A stretch of DNA of 64,000 nucleotides from Candidatus Thermofonsia Clade 1 bacterium. Its GTDB lineage: Bacteria; Chloroflexota; Anaerolineae; Aggregatilineales; UBA2796. The position numbers and the translations under genes were made by a program. The stretch spans positions 160,336 through 224,335 of the forward strand of contig PGTK01000004.1 of assembly GCA_002794705.1 (NCBI GenBank). The letters run 5' to 3'. Positions 33,826 through 41,625 of this stretch are shown here, piece after piece. Positions within the stretch are counted from its first letter, which is position 1, and every line of letters begins with the position of its first letter. Below the pieces are notes generated by a model. The model did not search any database and was not told the DNA's origin. It was given only the letters and a program-made list of their open reading frames with translations.

Positions 33826-35016
33826 TCAAGATTGGCAGTCTGGACCGAAATGGCGCAACAAGACGAGCGGATCGCGCCCGGTATTTTCAACTGTGTAGCC
33901 GCTGCGAGCCGTCTCATAGGTGATGAAGAATTCGTCTTGGGTCACCTCGCCAAAACGGATGTAAGTGGGCGTTTCAACGGGATGCTTGCCGAGCATACCG
34001 CGCCCCTGCACTGCCAGCACGCCACAGGCGCCGTTATCGCGGATGGTGACCTTGCCGCCGGGCTGCACAGTCAGTTGCTTGGCGCTGAAGACATCTTCGC
34101 CGCGTGAAAGTCCGTAAATGACCCACTTATCCTCATGCACATCGCTTGAGTCGCTGACTTTGCCGGGCAAGAAGTGCGTCTGGCGCAAGTACGGATTGAC
34201 GTTTGCGTCCCAGTCAATCAAGCTGATGATGAAATCGAGGTCGTGCGCCTTATCCTTTGGCACATCTTTGACCAGCATGTCGTACGGCACTACCTTGCCT
34301 GCCACCACAGACTGGAACATGGCGAAAGTATCCGTCCCCCATTGCACCTCATAGGTCACAAGCGAGCCGGGCGCGTGCAGGATGCCGGGCGGCGTGAACC
34401 AGCCTGTGCCAATCGGGAAGTTATACGCCTTTGAGTAATCGAGGATGCCGTTATCGCCAGTATTCCAGCGCTCAAGGCAACGGCGGATATCCTCTTTAGT
34501 CGTGCCTGGCTCAAGCCCAAAGAAAGTATAGGGAAAATCGTTCAGGCGCGGATTGTACTGAGGCGGGAAGTAGTACGCCTCTGGCTTGTGTACCTCGCCA
34601 ACAAGCGCCGCCTTCTCGCTATCGGGATGCAAATGGAAAGGCAAAGCGCCCTGATTATCGAACATCTTGCCCAGCGTCGGGAAGCGCTTGTACTTGTTGT
34701 ACATTGGCGCGCCGATGATCATCGCGCCTGCCTCATCAATGGCGTCACGCAGTGTGAAGCGCGCTCCATCCGGCGCCAGCACATAGCTCAAGCCCTCGTC
34801 ATGGGCTGTTTCCGGTCCGTTGGCTGGGCGCGTAGTGGAGCTGAGCCAACGCTCATCAATACCGCCGCGATGCGCACCATAGGCGTACAGATCGCTCTCA
34901 GCAAGGCGCAAACGGCGCCCTGGCACGGCAAAAGCGCGTGGCACCCAGCACGGCAACATATGCAAAATGCCGCCGCCTTGTTCCATTGCATTCTCAAGGT
35001 GTTGTTTGAGGCTCAT
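33826..35016 (-). CDS. Cupin protein resembling phosphomannose-isomerase-type sugar isomerases
   Basis: 396 residues. The centre has the metal-site pattern of class I mannose-6-phosphate isomerases: FHLHPD, then KPEAYYFP and FTPPGILHAPG. A second cupin half follows from about residue 300 (TVQPGGKVTIRDNGACGVL). It is the last gene of the dhaK-dhaL-ABC operon, so it probably isomerises or epimerises the imported sugar or its phosphate. The exact substrate is not known. No signal peptide is present. Confidence 0.7.
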   Translation of the reverse strand: MSLKQHLENAMEQGGGILHMLPCWVPRAFAVPGRRLRLAESDLYAYGAHRGGIDERWLSSTTRPANGPETAHDEGLSYVLAPDGARFTLRDAIDEAGAMIIGAPMYNKYKRFPTLGKMFDNQGALPFHLHPDSEKAALVGEVHKPEAYYFPPQYNPRLNDFPYTFFGLEPGTTKEDIRRCLERWNTGDNGILDYSKAYNFPIGTGWFTPPGILHAPGSLVTYEVQWGTDTFAMFQSVVAGKVVPYDMLVKDVPKDKAHDLDFIISLIDWDANVNPYLRQTHFLPGKVSDSSDVHEDKWVIYGLSRGEDVFSAKQLTVQPGGKVTIRDNGACGVLAVQGRGMLGKHPVETPTYIRFGEVTQDEFFITYETARSGYTVENTGRDPLVLLRHFGPDCQS

Positions 35017-35031
35017 AATGACCCGATCCTT

Positions 35032-35676
35032 TCATGATTCCTGCAAAAGTTGGCTGAACAACTCTGCAAAAGCGCTGAGGATGAAAAAACACGACGTGGC
35101 GCCGGCATCCAAATGACCGCGTGAGCGCTCACCCAGACGGCTGGCGCGCCCGATCTTGGCTACAAGGTCGCGTGTGGAGTCCTTGCCGCGTTCGGCGGCA
35201 GCGCGCATCTGGGCAAGGCAATCGGCGAAAGGCGCGCCCGATTCTTGTGCAGCCCGATACGCCTCAACAGCTGGCACAAGCGTATCTAACAAGGTCTTAT
35301 CGCCCACTTTAGCGCTGCCCAAATCCTGAACAGCAGCGAGCGCAGCCTCTAGCATGGCACGGAAGGTCGCGGCATCAATCTCACGCTTATCAGCACAAGC
35401 AGACGCCATCTCAAGGAAAAACGAGCCGTAGAGTGGACCCATAGCACCGCCGATCTCGCCCAGCAGCGTACTACCGAGCGTCCGCAGCGCCTCTGAGAGC
35501 AGAGCGCCCTCCGCTGTGCGCTCCCGCGCCTTGCTGAAGCCCTTATCCATGTTAATGCCGTGATCGCCGTCGCCTGCGGCGCCATCAAGCTGGCTGAGAT
35601 AGGCAGCATTGGCATGAATGGTCTCGGCGAGATGATCGAGGACGCGCTTGCCGTGCGCGGCACTGACTGAATTCAT
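35032..35676 (-). CDS. dhaL: Dak-type kinase nucleotide-binding subunit (DhaL)
   Basis: 214 residues from the ATG at 35676, with AGAGGGA upstream and only 14 bp after dhaK. The Mg-ATP-binding signature is LDGAAGDGDHGINMDKGF, and the C-terminus has SRLGERSRGHLDAGATS. DhaL supplies the nucleotide to the DhaK-bound substrate. No DhaM or PTS protein is encoded here, so it probably uses ATP directly, as in sugar-specific Dak kinases. Confidence 0.9.
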   Translation of the reverse strand: MNSVSAAHGKRVLDHLAETIHANAAYLSQLDGAAGDGDHGINMDKGFSKARERTAEGALLSEALRTLGSTLLGEIGGAMGPLYGSFFLEMASACADKREIDAATFRAMLEAALAAVQDLGSAKVGDKTLLDTLVPAVEAYRAAQESGAPFADCLAQMRAAAERGKDSTRDLVAKIGRASRLGERSRGHLDAGATSCFFILSAFAELFSQLLQES

Positions 35677-35690
35677 AGCACGCTGTCCCT

Positions 35691-36698
35691 CTATGCCCGC
35701 CCGAATTGGCGCAAGCCCATGCATTCTGCCTCAAGGTCAATGAGCGGCTTCAGCTCTTCATCTAGCTTCATGACGGTCACTGTAGCGCCCATCATCTCAA
35801 GCGAGGTGAAGTAGTTGCCCACATACGGGCGATAAATGCGAATGCCCTGCTCGCGCAGAATTTGCGCCACCTTGTTATAGAGGATGTACAGCTCCATGAC
35901 GGGCGTGGCGCCCAGCCCGGAGATCAGCACTACAACCTCATCGCCGCTGTTGAAGGGCAGGTCAGGCAAGATGATATCCAACATCATCTGCGCGATCTCA
36001 TCAGCGGGGCGCAAATCCATGACTTGAATGCCTGGCTCGCCGTGATGCCCGATGCCCATCTCCATTTTGCCGGGTTCGATGGTGAAATTCGGCTTGCCGA
36101 CGGCGGGAATGGTGCAAGGCGTCAAGCCGACGCCAACACTGCGCGTGTTGTCAATGGCTTTTTGCGCTGCTGCGATCACTTCGTCAAGCGTGCCGCCCAG
36201 CGCCGCTTTCGCGCCGCCGACCTTCCACATCAGCACTTCGCCTGCCACACCACGCCGCTTTTCGCGCTCTTCCTTCGGCGCGGAAGGTACATCATCATTG
36301 GCAACGACCGTCTTGACTGTGATTCCATCTGCTTGTGCCATGCGCTGCGCCATCTTGACGTTCATGTTATCGCCGGCGTAATTGCCGTAGAGGCACGCCA
36401 CGCCTGCGCCGCCGTTCGCCGCTTTGAAGGCGTCATAAAAGGCTTGGGCGGAAGGCGAGGTGAAAATTTCGCCCACAGCGACCGCATCGCACATATTGCG
36501 CCCAATGTAACCGATGAAAGCGGGCTTATGCCCAGAGCCGCCGCCCGTCACAATGCCGACTTTGCCCTGAATCGGCGCTTTGACGTAGCGCAGCACACGC
36601 GGATTATCCGTCGGCGCGACCAGATCGGCGTGCGCTTGTACAAAGCCCTTGAGCATGTCATCTACCACCAGATTGGGATCGTTAATGATGCGCTGCAT
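35691..36698 (-). CDS. dhaK: Dak-type kinase substrate-binding subunit (DhaK)
   Basis: 335 residues, the usual DhaK length. It has VGIVTGGGSGHKPAFIGYIG, YGNYAGDNMNVKMA, and GIGHHGEPGIQ, which contains the His that forms a hemiaminal with the keto group of the substrate. Classical DhaK phosphorylates dihydroxyacetone. Relatives that sit in operons with Rbs-type transporters act on erythrulose, apulose or similar ketoses (known for the family). The neighbours here fit the latter use. Confidence 0.92.
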   Translation of the reverse strand: MQRIINDPNLVVDDMLKGFVQAHADLVAPTDNPRVLRYVKAPIQGKVGIVTGGGSGHKPAFIGYIGRNMCDAVAVGEIFTSPSAQAFYDAFKAANGGAGVACLYGNYAGDNMNVKMAQRMAQADGITVKTVVANDDVPSAPKEEREKRRGVAGEVLMWKVGGAKAALGGTLDEVIAAAQKAIDNTRSVGVGLTPCTIPAVGKPNFTIEPGKMEMGIGHHGEPGIQVMDLRPADEIAQMMLDIILPDLPFNSGDEVVVLISGLGATPVMELYILYNKVAQILREQGIRIYRPYVGNYFTSLEMMGATVTVMKLDEELKPLIDLEAECMGLRQFGRA

Positions 36699-36715
36699 GA
36701 AAAATCACCTTTCTT

Positions 36716-37699
36716 TCACTTGATAATGCCGATCTTAGAGCGATCAATCGTGATGAAGACCGCTGCGATCAGCACAATGCCGCGAATGATGTTCTGCAAG
36801 TACGGATCAACGCCCATCATGTTCATGCCATTGCTGAGGATTGTGGTCACAAGCGCGCCAATGATCGTGCCTTGTATGCTGCCGACTCCGCCTGTTAAGG
36901 GTGTGCCGCCCACTACGACCGCCGCAATAGCGTCCAGCTCCAGATTGGCGCCCAGCTGTGCCGTCGCTGCGAAAACTCGCGCACTTTGTAGCAAGCCCGC
37001 CAAGCCGCACAGGATGCCCAGCATAGTGAACATCATGATTTTGACGCGATCGACCTTGATGCCCGTTAACAGCGCAACGCGCTCCCCGCCGCCAATGGCG
37101 CGCACTTTACGCCCAAAGACTGTGTAATTGAAGATGATGAACACAATAGCGGTGATGATCAGCGCAAAGATGACCGAGTTGGGCAAGGTGTTCGGTCCGG
37201 CAACACGCCCAGAGTACAGATTCAGGAAGTCGCGGTTAGTGATGCTGATCGGAGCGCCCTGCGTGAAGAACAGCACAATGCCGCGATAAGCGACTAGCGT
37301 GCCAAGCGTCACCATGAAGGAAGGCACCTTGCCCTTGGCAAAGATCACGCCGTTGATCAGCCCGCAGATCATGCCGACGAAAACCGCCGGGAAGATCGCA
37401 AGGACTCCTAGCTCACTGGAAGTTGCCGCTGCTGCTAACGCCGCCAAGCCGACAATCGAACCCACTGACAGATCAATTGAGCCGCCAATGATCACAAAGG
37501 TCATGCCGAGCGCTACGACCAGAAGCGTCACAGTCTGTTGTAGGACGATAAACAGATTCTGGACTGTGAAAAAGCGCGGCGAACTCAAGCTGAAAAAGGC
37601 GATCAGCGCTATCAACAGCAAGATCGGGAAGTAATCGCGCAGGGAAATGCGCCTAGTCACATTGCGCAGCGCGCCGCCTGCCTCAATAGGTGTATCCAT
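36716..37699 (-). CDS. Sugar ABC transporter permease (RbsC-like)
   Basis: 327 residues from the ATG at 37699, with about 10 membrane segments. The conserved piece GGSIDLSVGSIVGLAALAAA and the later GVGSIQGTIIGALVTTIL mark the RbsC/AraH branch of permeases, which work as homodimers in the membrane. It lies between the ATPase gene and dhaK, close to both (18 and 17 bp). Confidence 0.9.
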   Translation of the reverse strand: MDTPIEAGGALRNVTRRISLRDYFPILLLIALIAFFSLSSPRFFTVQNLFIVLQQTVTLLVVALGMTFVIIGGSIDLSVGSIVGLAALAAAATSSELGVLAIFPAVFVGMICGLINGVIFAKGKVPSFMVTLGTLVAYRGIVLFFTQGAPISITNRDFLNLYSGRVAGPNTLPNSVIFALIITAIVFIIFNYTVFGRKVRAIGGGERVALLTGIKVDRVKIMMFTMLGILCGLAGLLQSARVFAATAQLGANLELDAIAAVVVGGTPLTGGVGSIQGTIIGALVTTILSNGMNMMGVDPYLQNIIRGIVLIAAVFITIDRSKIGIIK

Positions 37700-37717
37700 C
37701 TCGCAAATCCTCAAAAA

Positions 37718-39211
37718 CTAAATCATATGGCGGATAACTTCTTCTTCGCTGATCGGCTGCGCGCCGCGCTGGAAGGTCTGGCTAATGATCCCTTTGCGCA
37801 TGACCACGATTCGGTCGCTCATGCCGATCAGCTCAGCAAGGTCTTCAGTTACCAGCAGGACTGCTAAGCCCTGCTCTGCCAGCTGGCGGATGATGCTGTA
37901 AATCTGGCTGCGTGCGCCGATATCAATGCCTCGCGTCGGATTATTGAGCAGCAGCAGCTGCGGCGCGACCGCAATACACTTGCCCATCACCACTTTTTGC
38001 AAGTTGCCGCCACTGAGCGAACTACACGCAATAGCGGGACTCGCCGTTTTGATCTGGAGTTGGGCGATTAGGTCTTGCACCACACGGCGCTCTTTGCCGT
38101 AGTCCACAAAGCCGACGCGCTGCGGCATAAGCGCCATAGAGAGGTTTTCGCGCACGCTGAAGTCCACGATCAAGCCTTCAGCGGTACGGTCGCCGGGCAG
38201 ATAGGCAATCCCCTGCTGCCAGGCTTGAGCAGGCAAGTGCGCTCGGAAGGGCTTACCGCGATAGGTGATCGTGCCGCGCCAGCCGTGCGCATCGCCCATG
38301 ATGAGGCTCAAAAGCGCCTCGCCCCCGGAGCCTTTCAAGCCGCCAATGCCCACGATCTCGCCACTGTGCAGCGTCAGATTGACCTCATGCAGTTTGTCGG
38401 GCAGCGAAACGTTCTCCAAGCATAAGATCGGCTCTTGGGCGCCATGCGGACGGCTCGGCTTGGGATAAATCTGCTCGCCGATCTCACGCCCCACCATCTT
38501 CGCCTCGATCTCCTCACGGCGCAGCACGCCCATCGGATAGCTCCCGACCCATGTGCCGTCCTTCAAGATAGTGATCTCATCAGCGATCTGCTCGATCTCA
38601 TCCAGATGGTGCGAGATGTAGCCAATCGCCAAGCCGCTGCCGCGCAAAGTATTGATCACGCGGAAGAGCGCCTCCATCTCTTGATTGTTCAGAAAGGCGG
38701 TCGTTTCATCCAAAAGCAGGACTTGTGGATTGTGCGCCAAAGCGCGGGCGATCTCGATAATCTTCAGCTGACCGAGATCGAGGTGGCTCAGACGCTGCGT
38801 GACCGAGATGTGCGCCTCAATCTGATCGAGGATCGCTTGGGCAGCGCGCCGCATTTTGCGCCAGCGCGTCATGCCGAAGACGCCTGCGAAGTCCTGCATG
38901 TGGTTGATGAAGATATTTTCGGCGATATCGAGGGCGAAATTGATCGAGATTTCCTGAAAGACCAGCGCCACGCCCTGCCGCTGAGCATCATTGAGGTCGC
39001 GTGGGGCATAAAGACGGCCGTGGAGGTACATCCTGCCACCATACTTTTGAATGGCGCCTGCGCAAATCTTGAAGAGGGTAGATTTGCCCGCACCATTCTC
39101 GCCTACGAGTGCGTGAACCTTACCAGCAGCAAGGCTCAGCTGCACACCGCGCAGGGCTTGTGTCGCGCCGAACGATTTGGTGATATCCTGTGCTTGGAGT
39201 AAAACGTTCAT
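37718..39211 (-). CDS. Sugar ABC transporter ATP-binding protein (RbsA-like, two ATPase domains)
   Basis: 497 residues from the ATG at 39211. The first half has Walker A GENGAGKST, an LDLGQLKIIEIARAL signature region and LLLDETTAFLN. The second half has LSGGNLQKVVMGK but a degenerate Walker A (GGLKGSGGEALLSL), which is normal for RbsA-type proteins. It powers import of the sugar by the neighbouring permease. A hairpin upstream (39251-39278) separates it from the binding-protein gene. Confidence 0.92.
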   Translation of the reverse strand: MNVLLQAQDITKSFGATQALRGVQLSLAAGKVHALVGENGAGKSTLFKICAGAIQKYGGRMYLHGRLYAPRDLNDAQRQGVALVFQEISINFALDIAENIFINHMQDFAGVFGMTRWRKMRRAAQAILDQIEAHISVTQRLSHLDLGQLKIIEIARALAHNPQVLLLDETTAFLNNQEMEALFRVINTLRGSGLAIGYISHHLDEIEQIADEITILKDGTWVGSYPMGVLRREEIEAKMVGREIGEQIYPKPSRPHGAQEPILCLENVSLPDKLHEVNLTLHSGEIVGIGGLKGSGGEALLSLIMGDAHGWRGTITYRGKPFRAHLPAQAWQQGIAYLPGDRTAEGLIVDFSVRENLSMALMPQRVGFVDYGKERRVVQDLIAQLQIKTASPAIACSSLSGGNLQKVVMGKCIAVAPQLLLLNNPTRGIDIGARSQIYSIIRQLAEQGLAVLLVTEDLAELIGMSDRIVVMRKGIISQTFQRGAQPISEEEVIRHMI

Positions 39212-39241
39212 GAACAATGCGCCTGAAAAAGCCAATTTTTT

Positions 39242-39278
39242 CAAAAATGCTCAGGGGCAAGTCTACTCTTGCCCCTGA
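39242..39278 (-). terminator. Intercistronic hairpin between binding-protein and ATPase genes
   Basis: An 11-bp perfect stem (TCAGGGGCAAG at 39251-39261 with CTTGCCCCTGA at 39268-39278) is followed on the minus strand by GCATTTTTG. It lies 14 bp after the stop of the binding protein. Such partial terminators keep binding-protein mRNA more abundant than that of the downstream transporter genes. Confidence 0.75.
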
Positions 39279-39292
39279 AGTGTGGCAAATGG

Positions 39293-40366
39293 CTACTTGT
39301 CAGTGCTGTAACGCAACTCGAAGGTCGCCCGTGCCTCAGGATTGAAAACTTTGGAGCGCTCCTTCCAGTCGTACTCCGGTAAGCCGTTGGGGAAGTCCTT
39401 GCGGAACTGCTCGACTGTGTCTTTGGTCAGCGGCAGCAGGCTCAGCTTGACGTTTGCCTCATCGGCTGGCACGGGCTTGCCATTCAGGTAATCGTACATC
39501 AGCACGAGGGCAAAGCCGCCCTGCAGCCAGTGTCCGCCGATATCGAAGAGCAGCTCACCAGCCTCCACAGCGTCTACGTTCTCAGGGTTCAAGTCCATTG
39601 CCACTACCAGCACATCCTTGCCGGGCACCTTGCCTGCATTGCGCAGCGCCGCCATGACGCCCGTCGCTGTGCCGCCGTTTGCCGCCCAAACGCCTTTGAT
39701 ATCCGGGTTGCCCTGATAGAGCGACTCAAAGGCAGTCTGTGAGGTATCGCGCACGAAGTTGCCATTCACAGCACCTGCCAAGCGCACACCGGGCGTCTCA
39801 GCCAGCGCTTTGTCAAAGCCCTTGCGCCGATCAATGGCGACTGTTGTACCGGGCGTTCCATCCACCACACCGACCACTTTCTCGCCCTGTTCGTTCGGCT
39901 CCATTGCCTCGAAGAGCGCTTTGGCCATAGCGTAGCCTGCCTCTTCATCGCTCGGACCGACGAAGGCGATGTAGTTCGGGAAGTCAGGGCTTTGCGGGTC
40001 AATGCCGGGGATGTAAACGTCGGTCATGATGACCGGGATGTTCGCGGCAAGCGTATCGGTCAGCGTCTTCAAGCCGGACTCCCAGTATGGCACATGGATC
40101 AAACCGTCCACACCGCGTGCGATCAAGTCCTCTACGCCCTTGAAAAGCTGATCGGGCTTGTTATCGGCGTTCACCAGCACGATCTCAATGCCAAAGACCT
40201 CCGCGCCCTCGCGGATGAAGTCCACATAGCGATTCCAGAACTGCGCGTCAAGCGTCGGCACAGTTACGCCAATGGTGAACTTCTTCTCTTGCGCCTGCGT
40301 CACGCCAACAGCGCTCACCAGCACGAGCGCCATCAACACCAGAAAAGTCACGAACTTCTTACCCAT
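39293..40366 (-). CDS. Sugar ABC transporter substrate-binding protein (RbsB-like)
   Basis: 357 residues. The signal peptide VTFLVLMALVLVSAVGVTQA is cut before QEKKFTIG; there is no lipobox Cys, so it is not a typical lipoprotein. The mature part has the RbsB/PBP type I fold (TLDAQFWNRYVDFIREGAE, GVDGLIHVPYW, PGTTVAIDRRKGF, KGVWAANGGTATGV). It delivers a sugar to the RbsC-like permease. It is the first structural gene after iclR, with AGGAGA upstream of the ATG. Confidence 0.92.
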   Translation of the reverse strand: MGKKFVTFLVLMALVLVSAVGVTQAQEKKFTIGVTVPTLDAQFWNRYVDFIREGAEVFGIEIVLVNADNKPDQLFKGVEDLIARGVDGLIHVPYWESGLKTLTDTLAANIPVIMTDVYIPGIDPQSPDFPNYIAFVGPSDEEAGYAMAKALFEAMEPNEQGEKVVGVVDGTPGTTVAIDRRKGFDKALAETPGVRLAGAVNGNFVRDTSQTAFESLYQGNPDIKGVWAANGGTATGVMAALRNAGKVPGKDVLVVAMDLNPENVDAVEAGELLFDIGGHWLQGGFALVLMYDYLNGKPVPADEANVKLSLLPLTKDTVEQFRKDFPNGLPEYDWKERSKVFNPEARATFELRYSTDK

Positions 40367-40368
40367 AG

Positions 40369-40455
40369 CTAAAGGTCTCCTGTCAGAATAGATTTTTGAA
40401 CGGACGAAAAGCGACTGAGCGAACCGAAAAACGCCTGTATTTCTTGCCTGTGCAT
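40369..40455 (-). CDS. Possible 28-residue leader peptide upstream of the binding protein
   Basis: A minus-strand ATG at 40455 follows the strong AGGAGGT with only a 1-nt gap, and the 28-codon frame (MHRQEIQAFFGSLSRFSSVQ start) ends in TAG 2 nt before the binding-protein ATG. The ribosome site is too close for ideal use and the peptide has no known family, so it may be fortuitous. If real, it could couple translation to the binding-protein gene. Confidence 0.25.
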   Translation of the reverse strand: MHRQEIQAFFGSLSRFSSVQKSILTGDL

Positions 40456-40498
40456 CACCTCCTTTGTGCTCGCACTAAAATAGCAGATAGCCTTGCGC

Positions 40499-40513
40499 AC
40501 TCTGAGCCAGAGT
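40499..40513. promoter_or_regulatory. Candidate operator palindrome upstream of the transporter operon
   Basis: ACTCTG-AGC-CAGAGT is a perfect 15-bp palindrome in the 187-bp gap between iclR and the binding-protein gene. IclR regulators bind short palindromes near their target promoters, so it is a candidate site. No clear promoter could be placed beside it. Confidence 0.4.
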
Positions 40514-40553
40514 CGCTTATGCTGATGCAATCTTCAGTTATCTCAGGCGTGCC

Positions 40554-41345
40554 CTAGAGCGTGAAAGAAGCGCCGCGCTCTTGAACGAGCGTTGAAATCT
40601 CTTGGGCTGCCTGCTGAACGTAGCTAATTAGGCGCGCCAAGCGCTCAGAGTCGAGGTAATCAGCGATGTGACCCGTGATACCAACCGCTGCCACAGCGTG
40701 TCCGTTAGCATCGCGGATGGGCGCTGCTACACAGCCGATACCACGTGCATACTCTTCAAAGTCCAGCGCGTAGCCTTGCTCACGGACGCGATCCAGCTCT
40801 GCCCGAAACTCGTTCAAATCAGTCAGGCTATTCTCGGTCTGCGCTGGTAGCTGGGCGTGCTGCAGGAAGTATTCGCGTTCCTCTGGCGGCAAATTAGCGA
40901 CCAACACCTTGCCGCTAGCGCTGACATTGATCGGCAAGATCGTGCGCAACGCAGCGATGATGCTAACAGGATGCGGTGGCATTCGCTGATCAATGTAAGT
41001 GACGCCAAAGCCGCGCAGAATGCCCAATTGCGCTGTCTGCTCACTTTGCAGTGCGAGACGACGCAGAATCGCCGATGCCTCCGCTACCCAGTCGGCTTGA
41101 CGATCCATTTGGCGAGCCAGACGGCTAATTTGATCGCCCAGCATGTAGCCGCCGCGCCCTTCACACAGATAACCACGACTGCACAAGTAATTGACTGTGC
41201 GGTACGCCGTCACCATTGGAATGCTCAAGGCTTGTGCGATCTCTTTTACGGTCATCGGCTTGCCTTCGCTCGCCAAAAACTCAAGGATATCAAGCGCCTT
41301 TTCAAGGGCAGGGATAACTGTCACTTTGCGTGCATCACTGCGCAT
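40554..41345 (-). CDS. IclR-family transcriptional regulator
   Basis: 263 residues. The winged helix-turn-helix at residues about 12-75 reads ALDILEFLASEGKPMTVKEI, AQALSIPMVTAYRTVNYL. The effector domain has the IclR patterns INVSASGKVLVANLPPEE, EEYARGIGCVAAPI and HAVAAVGITG. It heads the sugar operon and probably controls it, and perhaps the divergent GH20 gene, in response to the sugar or a derivative. It has a TATAAT box at 41390-41395. Confidence 0.92.
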   Translation of the reverse strand: MRSDARKVTVIPALEKALDILEFLASEGKPMTVKEIAQALSIPMVTAYRTVNYLCSRGYLCEGRGGYMLGDQISRLARQMDRQADWVAEASAILRRLALQSEQTAQLGILRGFGVTYIDQRMPPHPVSIIAALRTILPINVSASGKVLVANLPPEEREYFLQHAQLPAQTENSLTDLNEFRAELDRVREQGYALDFEEYARGIGCVAAPIRDANGHAVAAVGITGHIADYLDSERLARLISYVQQAAQEISTLVQERGASFTL

Positions 41346-41389
41346 AAACGCGAACCAACCTTTACAAAGTCCATCGCTTCACATCTCAG

Positions 41390-41395
41390 ATTATA
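41390..41395 (-). promoter_or_regulatory. -10 box (TATAAT) for iclR
   Basis: The minus strand reads GTCTGTATAATCTGAG, 45 bp upstream of the ATG at 41345. The -35 region is poor, which is compatible with a regulated promoter. Confidence 0.45.
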
Positions 41396-41435
41396 CAGAC
41401 TCCTTTCTTGCATGAAGCACTATTTGGCACAGCCA

Positions 41436-41468
41436 CAGCTTTTTCACCTATGAAAAAGCTGTTTCATA
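41436..41468. promoter_or_regulatory. Overlapping palindromes: IclR/KdgR-type operator candidate
   Basis: TATGAAA-AAGCTG-TTTCATA (41449-41468) is a perfect 7-6-7 palindrome. It has the GAAA-N6-TTTC layout known for KdgR, an IclR-family regulator. A second perfect inverted repeat, CAGCTTTTTCA/TGAAAAAGCTG (41436-41446 and 41451-41461), overlaps it. The site lies between the iclR promoter and the GH20 promoter, where one regulator could control both. Confidence 0.55.
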
Positions 41469-41531
41469 TAAGATACTACAGCGAATTGATCAACTTGTCA
41501 AATCGTTTCTGCAAAATTCTTCGGAGCCGCA

Positions 41532-41560
41532 TTGACTCGCCTCCCAGACTGCTCTACACT
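41532..41560 (+). promoter_or_regulatory. Promoter for the GH20 gene
   Basis: TTGACT (41532-41537) and TACACT (41555-41560) are 17 bp apart, about 66 bp before the ATG at 41626. The operator candidate lies about 65 bp upstream of the -35. Confidence 0.6.
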
Positions 41561-41625
41561 TTGTGCGGAGCATTCGTAGCGCTCTTGTAATCTGCCAAGT
41601 GTGCATTCAGAAATAAGGTTTTGCT

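Noticed and set aside
33826..36698. A classical PTS-dependent dihydroxyacetone kinase system
   Set aside because: No DhaM, HPr or EI gene is present, and the genes sit with an Rbs-type sugar transporter and a cupin, so a direct ATP-using sugar kinase fits better.
35862..37127. A 421-codon open frame on the plus strand, opposite dhaK and the permease gene
   Set aside because: It is the mirror of two well-supported genes in a G+C-rich region. The translation has no family resemblance and a His/Arg-rich composition typical of antisense frames. The long antisense frames at 10066-11019, 12922-13866 and 38435-39202 were dropped for the same reason.
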